Assembly: GCA_964599275.1 (NCBI GenBank)
Contig: CAZRFK010000064.1
Coordinates: forward strand, 1-10,958
From: PUMD01 sp964599275
Lineage (GTDB): Bacteria; Bacillota; Sulfobacillia; SLMV01
Length of the DNA: 10,958 nt
Reading direction: 5' to 3'
The notes under the pieces were generated by a model. It made no database searches. It was not told where the DNA came from and saw only the letters and a list, made by a program, of their open reading frames with translations. Position numbers and translations under genes: made by a program. The stretch's first letter is position 1. Every line of letters begins with the position of its first letter. Below, piece by piece: positions 5,453 to 10,958 of this stretch.

Positions 5453-6595
5453 TTACGAAGTAGGCATAGAGGGCATACCGTGATTGAGTAGGCCCCATTC
5501 TTCCATGATGGACCATAAACCGCCGTAAACCAGGCTGTGTCCTCCCAGAACTACTGGTAAAGGTGCATTGAAGGCGACCTCGGTAAATCTGGCTACATAG
5601 GGGTCGTCGATCCTTGCTACCATGCCCAGATCAGAATAATAACGATCCCCGGCGGATGGGAACAGCTTCATATGCGCAAATAAAACCCGTGTATCGAGAA
5701 AAGCTACATCTGCCACCTGATTCAGATATTCGAAGAATTCCTCCGGGCCGGTGTTCTGCAGTAGATATCCAAGCACAGACACCGCCTTGCCGGTTTCTGC
5801 CCTCTGCAGGGCCTTCATTCCACGTTCCTCGGAAAACACCCGTAGACGGACACCCAGATTAGCATTTATAACTGACATTATTGCAGGACCGACGCGGCCC
5901 AAAAGAACCACTTCAGGATAGGGGCGCTGCGAGGTGGAAAGAACCTCCATGGCCTCAACCAGATGTCCAGTTGAAAGATTCAGCTCATCCAGAGCTCCTC
6001 TGGTATTTTCCCCAAGGCTGCTGCATTCATCGAGTATAAGCATGTCCACGGGAGTATCCAGATCAAAATTAATCCGGGCGGAGTTTTCAATCAGAATACG
6101 TCGCAGACCGGCCTCTCGGAGAAGATATCCCAAAAGGTTGTCATTGTCTGGCGGTTCTATATGTTCTAAAACATCAGAGGGAGTAAAGGCGATCAGATCC
6201 GCAGATTGAACATTATTCACCACAACGACATTTTTGAACTGGCGCAGCTGTCTGGATATATCAAAAAAATCTGACTCACGCACCAGAGGTAATGCGGCTC
6301 CTCCCAGATAAATGACGTTGTCAAGTTCATACTCAGTGACTACCTGACACAGATGTCGTCCAAAATGGAAGGTGTCCTGGTGAGTTACATCGATCCGGGC
6401 TCCAGCTGCTTCGGCCCGGTCGGCAAGATCCGGGTAGTTGGTGGACAGAATAACTTCATCTATATTGGAAACTGATAAAGCCTTCTTTATGTTATCCAGA
6501 GCTATCCCTTTACGTACCGAAAGCATCTGTTCTTCTATCTCGGTGGCTGCGCCTCCGCCCTCAAAAACTACCACAGTCACTTTCTCTTTGAACAT
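5453..6595 (-). CDS. Protein with nucleotidyltransferase-like N-terminal region and unassigned C-terminal domain (380 aa)
   Basis: A soluble protein of 380 residues. The N-terminal half, about 1-190, has the rhythm of the GT-A/MobA-like NTP-transferase fold: alternating strands and helices, VILSTNYPDLADRAEAAGA at 48-66, a strand plus YLGGAALPLV at 96-105, and FDLDTPVDM at 177-185, which resembles the D-x-D-T-P-E-D-L element of MobA/CofC-type enzymes. The usual N-terminal glycine-rich G-G-x-S/G-x-R-M-G loop is not evident; there is only EGGGAAT at 12-18, so catalysis is uncertain. Residues about 205-370 form a second alpha/beta region I cannot name. The start is ATG at 6593-6595, with AAGGAG eight bases upstream; an upstream in-frame extension to 6655 would translate through a hairpin and has no ribosome binding site. 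It lies between hpf and the duplicated-module protein. Confidence 0.72.
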   Translation of the reverse strand: MFKEKVTVVVFEGGGAATEIEEQMLSVRKGIALDNIKKALSVSNIDEVILSTNYPDLADRAEAAGARIDVTHQDTFHFGRHLCQVVTEYELDNVIYLGGAALPLVRESDFFDISRQLRQFKNVVVVNNVQSADLIAFTPSDVLEHIEPPDNDNLLGYLLREAGLRRILIENSARINFDLDTPVDMLILDECSSLGENTRGALDELNLSTGHLVEAMEVLSTSQRPYPEVVLLGRVGPAIMSVINANLGVRLRVFSEERGMKALQRAETGKAVSVLGYLLQNTGPEEFFEYLNQVADVAFLDTRVLFAHMKLFPSAGDRYYSDLGMVARIDDPYVARFTEVAFNAPLPVVLGGHSLVYGGLWSIMEEWGLLNHGMPSMPTS

Positions 6596-6612
6596 CAAAT
6601 TTTCTCCTTCCG

Positions 6613-6648
6613 CCGATAGGGAGCCAGCTATTGACTGGCCCCCGTCGG
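6613..6648 (-). promoter_or_regulatory. Hairpin immediately upstream of a ribosome binding site
   Basis: GGGGGCCAG and CTGGCTCCC pair over nine positions with one G-T wobble around a seven-base loop. CCGA/TCGG extends the stem below a small internal loop. The 3' arm ends four bases before AAGGAG (4 to 9 bases upstream of the hairpin's lower edge at 6604-6609). No T-run follows, so it is more likely an mRNA stability or translational element than a terminator for hpf. Confidence 0.6.
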
Positions 6649-6694
6649 AGTCCAATTACAGTGTTGTTTTTTAGTGCTTCTGTTCTATCTACCG

Positions 6695-7225
6695 CTACCG
6701 CGGTTCAATGAGCCCGTAATTGCCGTCGCGCCGCCGATAAACCACATTCACCTCATCGGTGTGGGCATTGGTGAACACGAAAAAGTCGTGATCCAACAGG
6801 TTCATTTCCAGGATTGCTTCCTCTACATCCATCGGCTTCATGGTGAAACGTTTGGTGCGTACAACCTTGGGTTCGTCATCCTCGGGCTCTTCTTCCTGCT
6901 GAAGCTGCTGAAAAACCAGGGGGTCTTTGACCTCTCTGGCTTTCCGGTTAACTTTAGTTTTATATTTGTGGATCTGCCGTTCAACCTTGTCGACGGCCTG
7001 ATCGATTGAAGCATACATATCGTACGTTTCCACTTCCGAACGGAGCAGCCGGCCGTTCAAGGGAATGGTGATCTCTGCTTTGTGATCATTTTTTTGGACT
7101 GATAAAACCACCTTGGGTTCGAGGGTAAACTCAAAATATTTCTCGAGTTTCCCTACTTTCTTGTAGATATACTCTCGCAGGGCATCAGTGATCTCCACGT
7201 TTCGACCGTGAAGGGTCATTTTCAA
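6695..7225 (-). CDS. hpf: Ribosome hibernation promoting factor, long form
   Basis: A 176-residue protein. The N-terminal domain (about 1-97) carries the hallmark start MKMTLHGRNVEITDALREYI followed by KKVGKLEKYF, the fold that binds the 30S decoding region and blocks mRNA and tRNA sites. An acidic and glutamine-rich linker (about 100-115) leads to the C-terminal dimerisation domain (about 118-176; KRFTMKPMDVEEAILEM, DHDFFVF, then VVYRRRDGNYGLI), which lets long HPF pair two 70S ribosomes into inactive 100S dimers. The length is typical of the long form. I chose TTG at 7223-7225 because GGGAG lies eight bases upstream and the product then starts MKMTLHGRN like its relatives; a GTG three codons earlier overlaps the binding site. 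A sigma-H-type promoter about 100 bases upstream suggests induction at entry to stationary phase. Confidence 0.97.
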   Translation of the reverse strand: MKMTLHGRNVEITDALREYIYKKVGKLEKYFEFTLEPKVVLSVQKNDHKAEITIPLNGRLLRSEVETYDMYASIDQAVDKVERQIHKYKTKVNRKAREVKDPLVFQQLQQEEEPEDDEPKVVRTKRFTMKPMDVEEAILEMNLLDHDFFVFTNAHTDEVNVVYRRRDGNYGLIEPR

Positions 7226-7326
7226 TAGAACCACTCCCTTTTAGATATGGTTGCCATGATTTATATTGCCGTGCTGAGGTACAGAAAAACGAACCTGTTT
7301 CATCAATAGTATATCACTTATATTTA

Positions 7327-7355
7327 CTATTCCCTTTTGGAAAGAGAAATCCTCC
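7327..7355 (-). promoter_or_regulatory. Sigma-H (Spo0H)-type promoter for hpf
   Basis: On the minus strand GGAGGATTT (7355-7347) matches the sigma-H -35 consensus RNAGGAWWW at every position. After an 11-base spacer, AGGGAATAG (7335-7327) matches the -10 consensus RNNGAATWW except for the last base. This predicts a transcript start near 7319-7321 and an hpf leader of about 95 bases. In Bacillus subtilis the hpf gene (yvyD) is known to have sigma-H and sigma-B promoters, which supports the call. Confidence 0.75.
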
Positions 7356-7394
7356 AAACAAAGACAATGAGGGGACAAATACAGCTGGTGAGTT

Positions 7395-7754
7395 TCACTT
7401 CTTTTCATCAATATACCTGGGAGCTGTGGGAAGTTCATCAGTCTTGAGGTCGTAGGCACCAACGGTTTGCTTCGCCTGCCGCAGGCGATTGGCCCGGCGC
7501 AAAAGTTCCTGTTTTATTTCCTCCAGCTCCTCAATGGTTCTTTCGTCAAATGTGGTTATCTGCCGGCAGAGATGCTTGAGGGATACCGTAGTGCTGCAGT
7601 GGAGATTTTCCATATCTGCAATGATCTGACGGCGCTTTTCGATCAGTTCGAAAAGGGATTGCCAACTGCCCTGCTTTATGAGCTCCAGCTGACACTGCGC
7701 CATTCTGTGTATCCTGGATATTCCTTCCTGTGGCGGCAGTTTCGACTGATTCAT
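7395..7754 (-). CDS. FliT/FlgN-type flagellar chaperone-like protein (second copy)
   Basis: A 119-residue predicted all-helical protein. It starts at ATG 7752-7754 with AAGGGA about ten bases upstream. Most of the chain is amphipathic helix with a REQ/EEL-rich coiled-coil character, including EKRRQIIADMENL and IEELEEIKQELLRRANRLRQ. It ends in a short extended tail, AYDLKTDELPTAPRYIDEKK; a tail ending in Y/F-I-D-K-K is common in Firmicute FliT and FlgN proteins. Those chaperones hold FliD or the hook-filament junction proteins FlgK and FlgL for export. The position downstream of fliS supports a flagellar role. Sequence alone does not say whether it is FliT, FlgN or a divergent relative. It is the last gene before the hpf promoter. 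Confidence 0.68.
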   Translation of the reverse strand: MNQSKLPPQEGISRIHRMAQCQLELIKQGSWQSLFELIEKRRQIIADMENLHCSTTVSLKHLCRQITTFDERTIEELEEIKQELLRRANRLRQAKQTVGAYDLKTDELPTAPRYIDEKK

Positions 7755-7793
7755 CCTGTTCCATTCCCTTGCAGTGAAAATATGATGTCATAG

Positions 7794-7943
7794 TCAATCA
7801 GATTCTTCTTCTTCAAACTGCTGGTGGAGCCATCTCTTCTGTCTGTTCAGTTCATCAATTGCTTCCTGCACACCGGTAAACCACTTCTGAATCTCTTCTT
7901 CCTGCTGGCACAATCGCGCATATATTTCTTTTAGCTCGGTCAT
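7794..7943 (-). CDS. Small acidic helical protein in the flagellar operon (49 aa)
   Basis: A 49-codon ORF fills the gap between fliS (21 bases upstream) and the second FliT-like gene (39 bases downstream). The start is ATG at 7941-7943 and the stop is TGA at 7794-7796. The protein is rich in Glu, Gln and Lys, predicted to be helical throughout (MTELKEIYARLCQQEEEIQK at the start) and ends in a run of acidic residues. No good ribosome binding site precedes the ATG, so it would depend on translational coupling to fliS. It might be a tiny helical chaperone, a trimmed FliT relative or a chance ORF. The tight packing and lack of any other gene in the gap favour a real gene. Confidence 0.5.
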   Translation of the reverse strand: MTELKEIYARLCQQEEEIQKWFTGVQEAIDELNRQKRWLHQQFEEEESD

Positions 7944-7964
7944 GGGTATCAGAGCTGGTTCCAG

Positions 7965-8381
7965 TCAGGCGCGCTGATTGATGCCGGATGAAGCCTCTGT
8001 ACTGCCATTTTGCAGGGCTTGTTCCCACGTGTCGAGAAGTTCCTGAAACATTTCCCTCACCTGCACCACCGTTTCGGCATCTTTTTTGGTATTGGCCTGC
8101 ACCAGTCTACGGTACATAAAATCATACAGGACGTCCATGCGTTCGGCAAATTCTCCGCCGCGTTCCATATCCAGTGACACCCTCAGTTCATTTACCACTT
8201 CCTGCGCTCTGATCAGATAATTGTTCGCTTTTTCAAACTGCTCCTCCTGGATACTTTCTTCGGCCATACGTAAAAATTTGATCCCACCCTGCAGGAGCAT
8301 TATCAGAAGTTCCTTCTGGCTGGCGGTATTCACCCTGGTGTTCTGATAACGTTTCTGTGCGTTCCTGAAACTGCTGAGCAC
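7965..8381 (-). CDS. fliS: Flagellin export chaperone FliS
   Basis: A 138-residue four-helix protein that binds the C-terminal part of newly made flagellin in the cytosol, prevents premature polymerisation and delivers it to the export gate. Family hallmarks are in order: AQKRYQNTRVNTASQKELLI near the N-terminus, MLLQGGIKFLRMAEESI, then VVNELRVSLDMERGGEFAER, LYDFMYRRLVQAN and a final helix ending in LLDTWEQAL. The length is normal with a slightly long polar C-terminal tail. The start is GTG at 8379-8381, eight bases from CCGGAGGAGG; a TTG two codons earlier would be only two bases from the binding site. It lies 24 bases after the first FliT-like gene. Its flagellin client is encoded at the head of the same cluster. 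Confidence 0.96.
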   Translation of the reverse strand: MLSSFRNAQKRYQNTRVNTASQKELLIMLLQGGIKFLRMAEESIQEEQFEKANNYLIRAQEVVNELRVSLDMERGGEFAERMDVLYDFMYRRLVQANTKKDAETVVQVREMFQELLDTWEQALQNGSTEASSGINQRA

Positions 8382-8405
8382 AAGCAAAACCTCCTCCGGT
8401 GTTTT

Positions 8406-8768
8406 TCAGCCCAGACGATCATATGCCACCGCCTGTTCTCCCATTTCATCGGAATGATAGGATGATGCCATCTTCTTGCTGCGATTGAGCACCTGCATCT
8501 TATCCATAAGATCAGATTTCTTTTTTGCCATCTCCTGCTGAAGCTCATCCTGAGCTCGCATGATTTCCTTGAGAATGGTTACGGCAATTTCCCGCTGACT
8601 GGATGACAGCTGTTTATCTGATAACTGGATAGTTTGAGCCAGCTCTTTTCTGCGGTGAAGCATATCCTCACAGCCTGCCAGGTCATCCATTTTTAGCATT
8701 TGGACCGCGTTGGTGGTCAGATTCAAATATCTGCGGTACCGCGAAACTACATCCTGAGCATTGTGCAT
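8406..8768 (-). CDS. FliT/FlgN-type flagellar chaperone-like protein (first copy)
   Basis: A 120-residue predicted helical protein between fliD and fliS. ATG at 8766-8768 follows GGGGGAGG by seven bases, an excellent ribosome binding site. The first helix contains YLNLTTNAVQMLKMDDLAGC, then DMLHRRKELAQTIQ, a pattern common in Firmicute FliT-like proteins (helix, short acidic turn, helix with R-K/R-E-L). A second long helix runs to about residue 95 and a polar tail ends AVAYDRLG. The expected role is binding FliD and keeping it export-competent, as FliT does in other bacteria. Sequence divergence in this family is high, so the assignment rests on size, helical layout and position. It starts 29 bases after fliD. 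Confidence 0.68.
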   Translation of the reverse strand: MHNAQDVVSRYRRYLNLTTNAVQMLKMDDLAGCEDMLHRRKELAQTIQLSDKQLSSSQREIAVTILKEIMRAQDELQQEMAKKKSDLMDKMQVLNRSKKMASSYHSDEMGEQAVAYDRLG

Positions 8769-8797
8769 GGTGAAACCTCCCCCGGCCGTTTTATTTA

Positions 8798-10165
8798 TTA
8801 TCCTTCCAGGTTCTGCAGCTGACCATCAAGCCACTGTCCCTGTGATTGAACCTTGGAAAGCATGCGTTCCATCTCGGTGAACTGACGCATAAGGCTTTCC
8901 TCCCGGCGCTGTATGCGGCGCTGCACCGACTCTATTCGGTTATCTGTATCTCGGAGCATCCGTTCATACATATCGTCTTTTCTATCCAGAATCCCGCTTC
9001 CGTAGCGCAGATATCCAGACAGGTAATCATCCAGACGGCGGGCTACTCCTGACGAACCGCCTTCATCCTCCCGCGCATCAAACAGAAGATGAACATCCTC
9101 GGCATTTTCCCCCAGTGATTCTCTCAGCTGCCCCTGATCCAGGGACATGGTCCCATCGCGGTCAACTTCAATTCCTATCTGAGACAGCAGTGTAAATTCA
9201 CCGTCATCTGTTTCAACTGGATTCATTACCTGCTGCCGGAGATTGCTCTGCAGACGGCGCAGTGTTCCATCCGCCTCCAACACCCCTCCGCGACCTCCCA
9301 GTTCAGACAGACGGTCCTGTATCTGGTTGTATTCTGTGACGAACTCCCCCACCGCTTCGATTGCCGTTTCGGTGTCATGTGTCACGGAAAGAGAAAAGGT
9401 CTCGCCAGGAGCGGCATCATGCAGGTTCAGCGTCACTCCCTCAATGACATCATCTATCCCCTGGTTGTGGCTTCGGTACACTGTGAGGCCGTCTATGGAG
9501 AATTCTGCATCCTGAGGCTCTGACAGAACCTGCTCAAAGGTGCCATCCCAGATCTCCAGCTGCTCAAGGATATCATGTGGACCGCCCCCCAGGATTATTT
9601 CATTATCTGCACCGGTCTCAGAAGAACTCAGCACCAGGCGGTTGTCCACCACTGAGGCCTCAATGTCAGTCTGCTGGGAGTTGATGCGATCGCGCAGAGA
9701 CGACAACGTATCCGTGTCATACACGTCCACATGCACAGGATCCTCACCGGTCTCTATTTCAAAATAGGTGCTGCCATTATCGAACCCTTCGAAATCAATG
9801 TACTCTTCCAGCTGCTGGGAAAACTGTCCTGATGCCACCTGGTGCGCCCCCGCCAGCTGTTCAACCTGTACCCGGTATTCAGCCCCGGATGCGGTGTGAT
9901 CGGCCGATGCAGTGAGCATATCCTCACGGGAAGAGTTCGTCTCTCGGGCCTGAAACAAGTCAGCCTGCCGCAAAGAGTTCATCTTGGAATCCAGAGAGGA
10001 TATATCCATGTTCAAGTCCTGCCAGATCTCTCGCTGCTTTTGCTGCAGGACCTTTTCCTGTTCCAAATTATGCAGGGGGCGCCTCTCCAGCTGCATGAGC
10101 TGGTCCATTATTTCCTGAGTTTCCAGTCCTGAAGCCAGTCCATCAAAAGATACTCCGCTGACCAT
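8798..10165 (-). CDS. fliD: Flagellar filament cap protein FliD (hook-associated protein 2)
   Basis: A 455-residue protein. It is exported through the flagellar type III pathway and forms the cap at the filament tip under which flagellin subunits fold. The N-terminal FliD_N region includes FDGLASGLETQEIMDQLM and then a heptad-rich helix to about residue 70. The middle is acidic and of beta character, the usual variable surface domains. The C-terminal FliD_C region starts near 260 (AIEAVGEFVTEYNQIQDRL), contains LSQIGIEVDRDGTMSLD and ends in a coiled coil (RIESVQRRIQRREESLMRQF). There is no signal peptide, as expected for this export route. Its length is within the family range. ATG at 10163-10165 follows GAGGTG by five bases; that site overlaps the flaG stop, so the two genes are likely translationally coupled. 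Confidence 0.97.
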   Translation of the reverse strand: MVSGVSFDGLASGLETQEIMDQLMQLERRPLHNLEQEKVLQQKQREIWQDLNMDISSLDSKMNSLRQADLFQARETNSSREDMLTASADHTASGAEYRVQVEQLAGAHQVASGQFSQQLEEYIDFEGFDNGSTYFEIETGEDPVHVDVYDTDTLSSLRDRINSQQTDIEASVVDNRLVLSSSETGADNEIILGGGPHDILEQLEIWDGTFEQVLSEPQDAEFSIDGLTVYRSHNQGIDDVIEGVTLNLHDAAPGETFSLSVTHDTETAIEAVGEFVTEYNQIQDRLSELGGRGGVLEADGTLRRLQSNLRQQVMNPVETDDGEFTLLSQIGIEVDRDGTMSLDQGQLRESLGENAEDVHLLFDAREDEGGSSGVARRLDDYLSGYLRYGSGILDRKDDMYERMLRDTDNRIESVQRRIQRREESLMRQFTEMERMLSKVQSQGQWLDGQLQNLEG

Positions 10166-10174
10166 TTCTTCACC

Positions 10175-10534
10175 TCAAATCCGTTCATCGACAATGACGC
10201 CGACCATTTGATCTATCCGGGCTACAATATTGAGTATTTCCTCGGGGGGTATCTCCCGCAGCACCTCTTCGGTTTCCAGGTCTATCACTTCTACCATGAC
10301 CCGTTCTGTTTCCTCATGGATGTCAAAGGCCAGGTGTTTGTCGAAGATGCGGAGAGTCCGGTTGAGCTTTTCCACGTGTCTGCCCAGCGCCTCGCGGTCA
10401 AAAGAAGGACCTGTTTCCGTCTGTGGATGTTGTTCATCCTCGCGTAGCACGGCTTCATCTTTACGTCCGGTTACCCGCGGTTGACTGCGGGATTTTGGAG
10501 TATTGTCGACTCTATCAATTCTTGCATCCACCAT
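10175..10534 (-). CDS. flaG: FlaG family flagellar protein
   Basis: A 119-residue protein. The first half is charged and probably disordered (Arg/Asp/Glu/Gln-rich). The conserved FlaG domain fills the C-terminal half: LAFDIHEETERVMVEVIDL followed by VLREIPPEEILNIVARIDQM. FlaG affects filament length or assembly in several bacteria, but its biochemical role is not settled. I chose ATG at 10532-10534 because GAGAGG is eight bases upstream; a GTG three codons earlier falls inside that binding site. The stop is nine bases before the fliD start. It follows the flagellin terminator, so transcription would come from read-through or from a promoter I could not identify in the 71-base gap. Confidence 0.95.
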   Translation of the reverse strand: MVDARIDRVDNTPKSRSQPRVTGRKDEAVLREDEQHPQTETGPSFDREALGRHVEKLNRTLRIFDKHLAFDIHEETERVMVEVIDLETEEVLREIPPEEILNIVARIDQMVGVIVDERI

Positions 10535-10550
10535 ATCAAGCACCTCTCAA

Positions 10551-10583
10551 CGTAAAGGAAACCGGCCGGAAAATCCGGCCGGT
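10551..10583 (-). terminator. Rho-independent terminator after flagellin
   Basis: A perfect ten-base-pair stem, ACCGGCCGGA with TCCGGCCGGT, closes a three-base loop and is followed on the minus strand by TTCCTTT. It lies about 22 bases after the flagellin stop. The T-run is short and interrupted, so some read-through into flaG is likely. Confidence 0.85.
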
Positions 10584-10605
10584 ACCCGTTAAAAGCATTT
10601 TCAAC

Positions 10606-10958
10606 TTACCCCAGAAGCTGAAGTACAGACTGCGGAGCCATGTTGGCCTGCGCCAGCATTGCAGTACCGGCCTGCACCAGGATGTCGTTTTTGGTAAATT
10701 CCATCATCTCTGCCGCCATATCAACATCGCGGATACGGGATTCAGCAGCGGTGAGGTTTTCGGAAGACACCTCCAGGTTGGTTATGGTGTGATCCAATCG
10801 GTTCTGTATGGCACCGAGGGTTGAACGTTCAGTGGAGACCAGATCGATTGACTCGTCAATGGTATCGAGGGCATTTGTGGCTGCATTGGTGGAGGATATG
10901 TCGATTCCGCCATCGCCGGTCACCTCAATCTCATCATCCGTCTCAAAGGCATTAACCT
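10606..10958 (-). CDS. fliC: Flagellin, C-terminal part (5' end outside window)
   Basis: The last 116 residues of a flagellin; the N-terminus lies beyond the right edge, and the frame is open to the end of the window. The conserved flagellin D0/D1 C-terminal helices are clear: TLGAIQNRLDHTITNLEVSS, then ENLTAAESRIRDVDMAAEMM and QAGTAMLAQANMAPQSVLQLL at the end. This part packs into the filament core and is bound by FliS before export. Just before it is an acidic stretch (AFETDDEIEVTGDGG) from the edge of the variable surface domain. It is followed by a strong hairpin terminator, fitting a highly expressed gene. I use fliC as a general symbol; hag is the Bacillus name. Confidence 0.97.
   Translation of the reverse strand, partial: VNAFETDDEIEVTGDGGIDISSTNAATNALDTIDESIDLVSTERSTLGAIQNRLDHTITNLEVSSENLTAAESRIRDVDMAAEMMEFTKNDILVQAGTAMLAQANMAPQSVLQLLG

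Noticed and set aside
7241..7302. A 20-codon ORF in the hpf leader beginning MKQVRF
   Set aside because: The start codon has no ribosome binding site and the peptide has no recognisable features.
7226..7394. A raiA-type structured RNA upstream of hpf
   Set aside because: The gap is only 169 bases and I saw no extended paired structure or the long conserved motif expected of that RNA class.

Overview
The window is almost certainly from an endospore-forming, flagellated member of the Bacillota, most likely a clostridial lineage. The evidence is a flagellin/FlaG/FliD/FliS cluster, a long-form ribosome hibernation factor preceded by a near-consensus sigma-H promoter, CotF-like spore coat proteins, strong GGAGG-type ribosome binding sites, and frequent GTG or TTG starts. 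Base composition looks close to 50% GC by eye. The genus cannot be assigned from sequence alone. Every credible gene is on the minus strand, so transcription runs from high to low coordinates, and both ends of the window cut through a gene.

In transcription order, the first block (10958 to 7395) is flagellar: the C-terminus of flagellin, a strong hairpin terminator, then flaG, fliD, a FliT/FlgN-type helical protein, fliS, a 49-codon ORF and a second FliT/FlgN-type protein. It makes the filament, its cap and the export chaperones. A 169-base gap with a sigma-H-like promoter leads to hpf (long form). After hpf comes a protein with an N-terminal nucleotidyltransferase-like region, with a hairpin just before its ribosome binding site. 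A protein of unknown function follows, whose C-terminal half is an internal tandem duplication.

The next block (4698 to 1191) starts with a structured leader. It can hide the ribosome binding site of a 25-codon hydrophobic peptide, and that peptide's stop codon lies in the loop of another hairpin. Then come a membrane-anchored HD-GYP protein (predicted c-di-GMP phosphodiesterase), a DUF5317-like membrane protein, a CPBP-family intramembrane protease and a dCMP deaminase. The first three are nearly contiguous (gaps of 1 and 3 bases) and the deaminase is 28 bases further on, which suggests one operon.

After a gap of about 200 bases, two small spore coat genes form a pair. One encodes 70 aa. 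The other is a CotF-like protein whose helical head is followed by a long Gln/Gly/Tyr/Ser-rich tail with a 147-base (49-codon) internal repeat, and it runs off the left edge.

No tRNA, rRNA, CRISPR array, insertion sequence or phage gene is visible. The points most worth a second look are the HD-GYP leader and leader peptide, the sigma-H promoter of hpf, the low-complexity coat protein, and the unnamed proteins around hpf.
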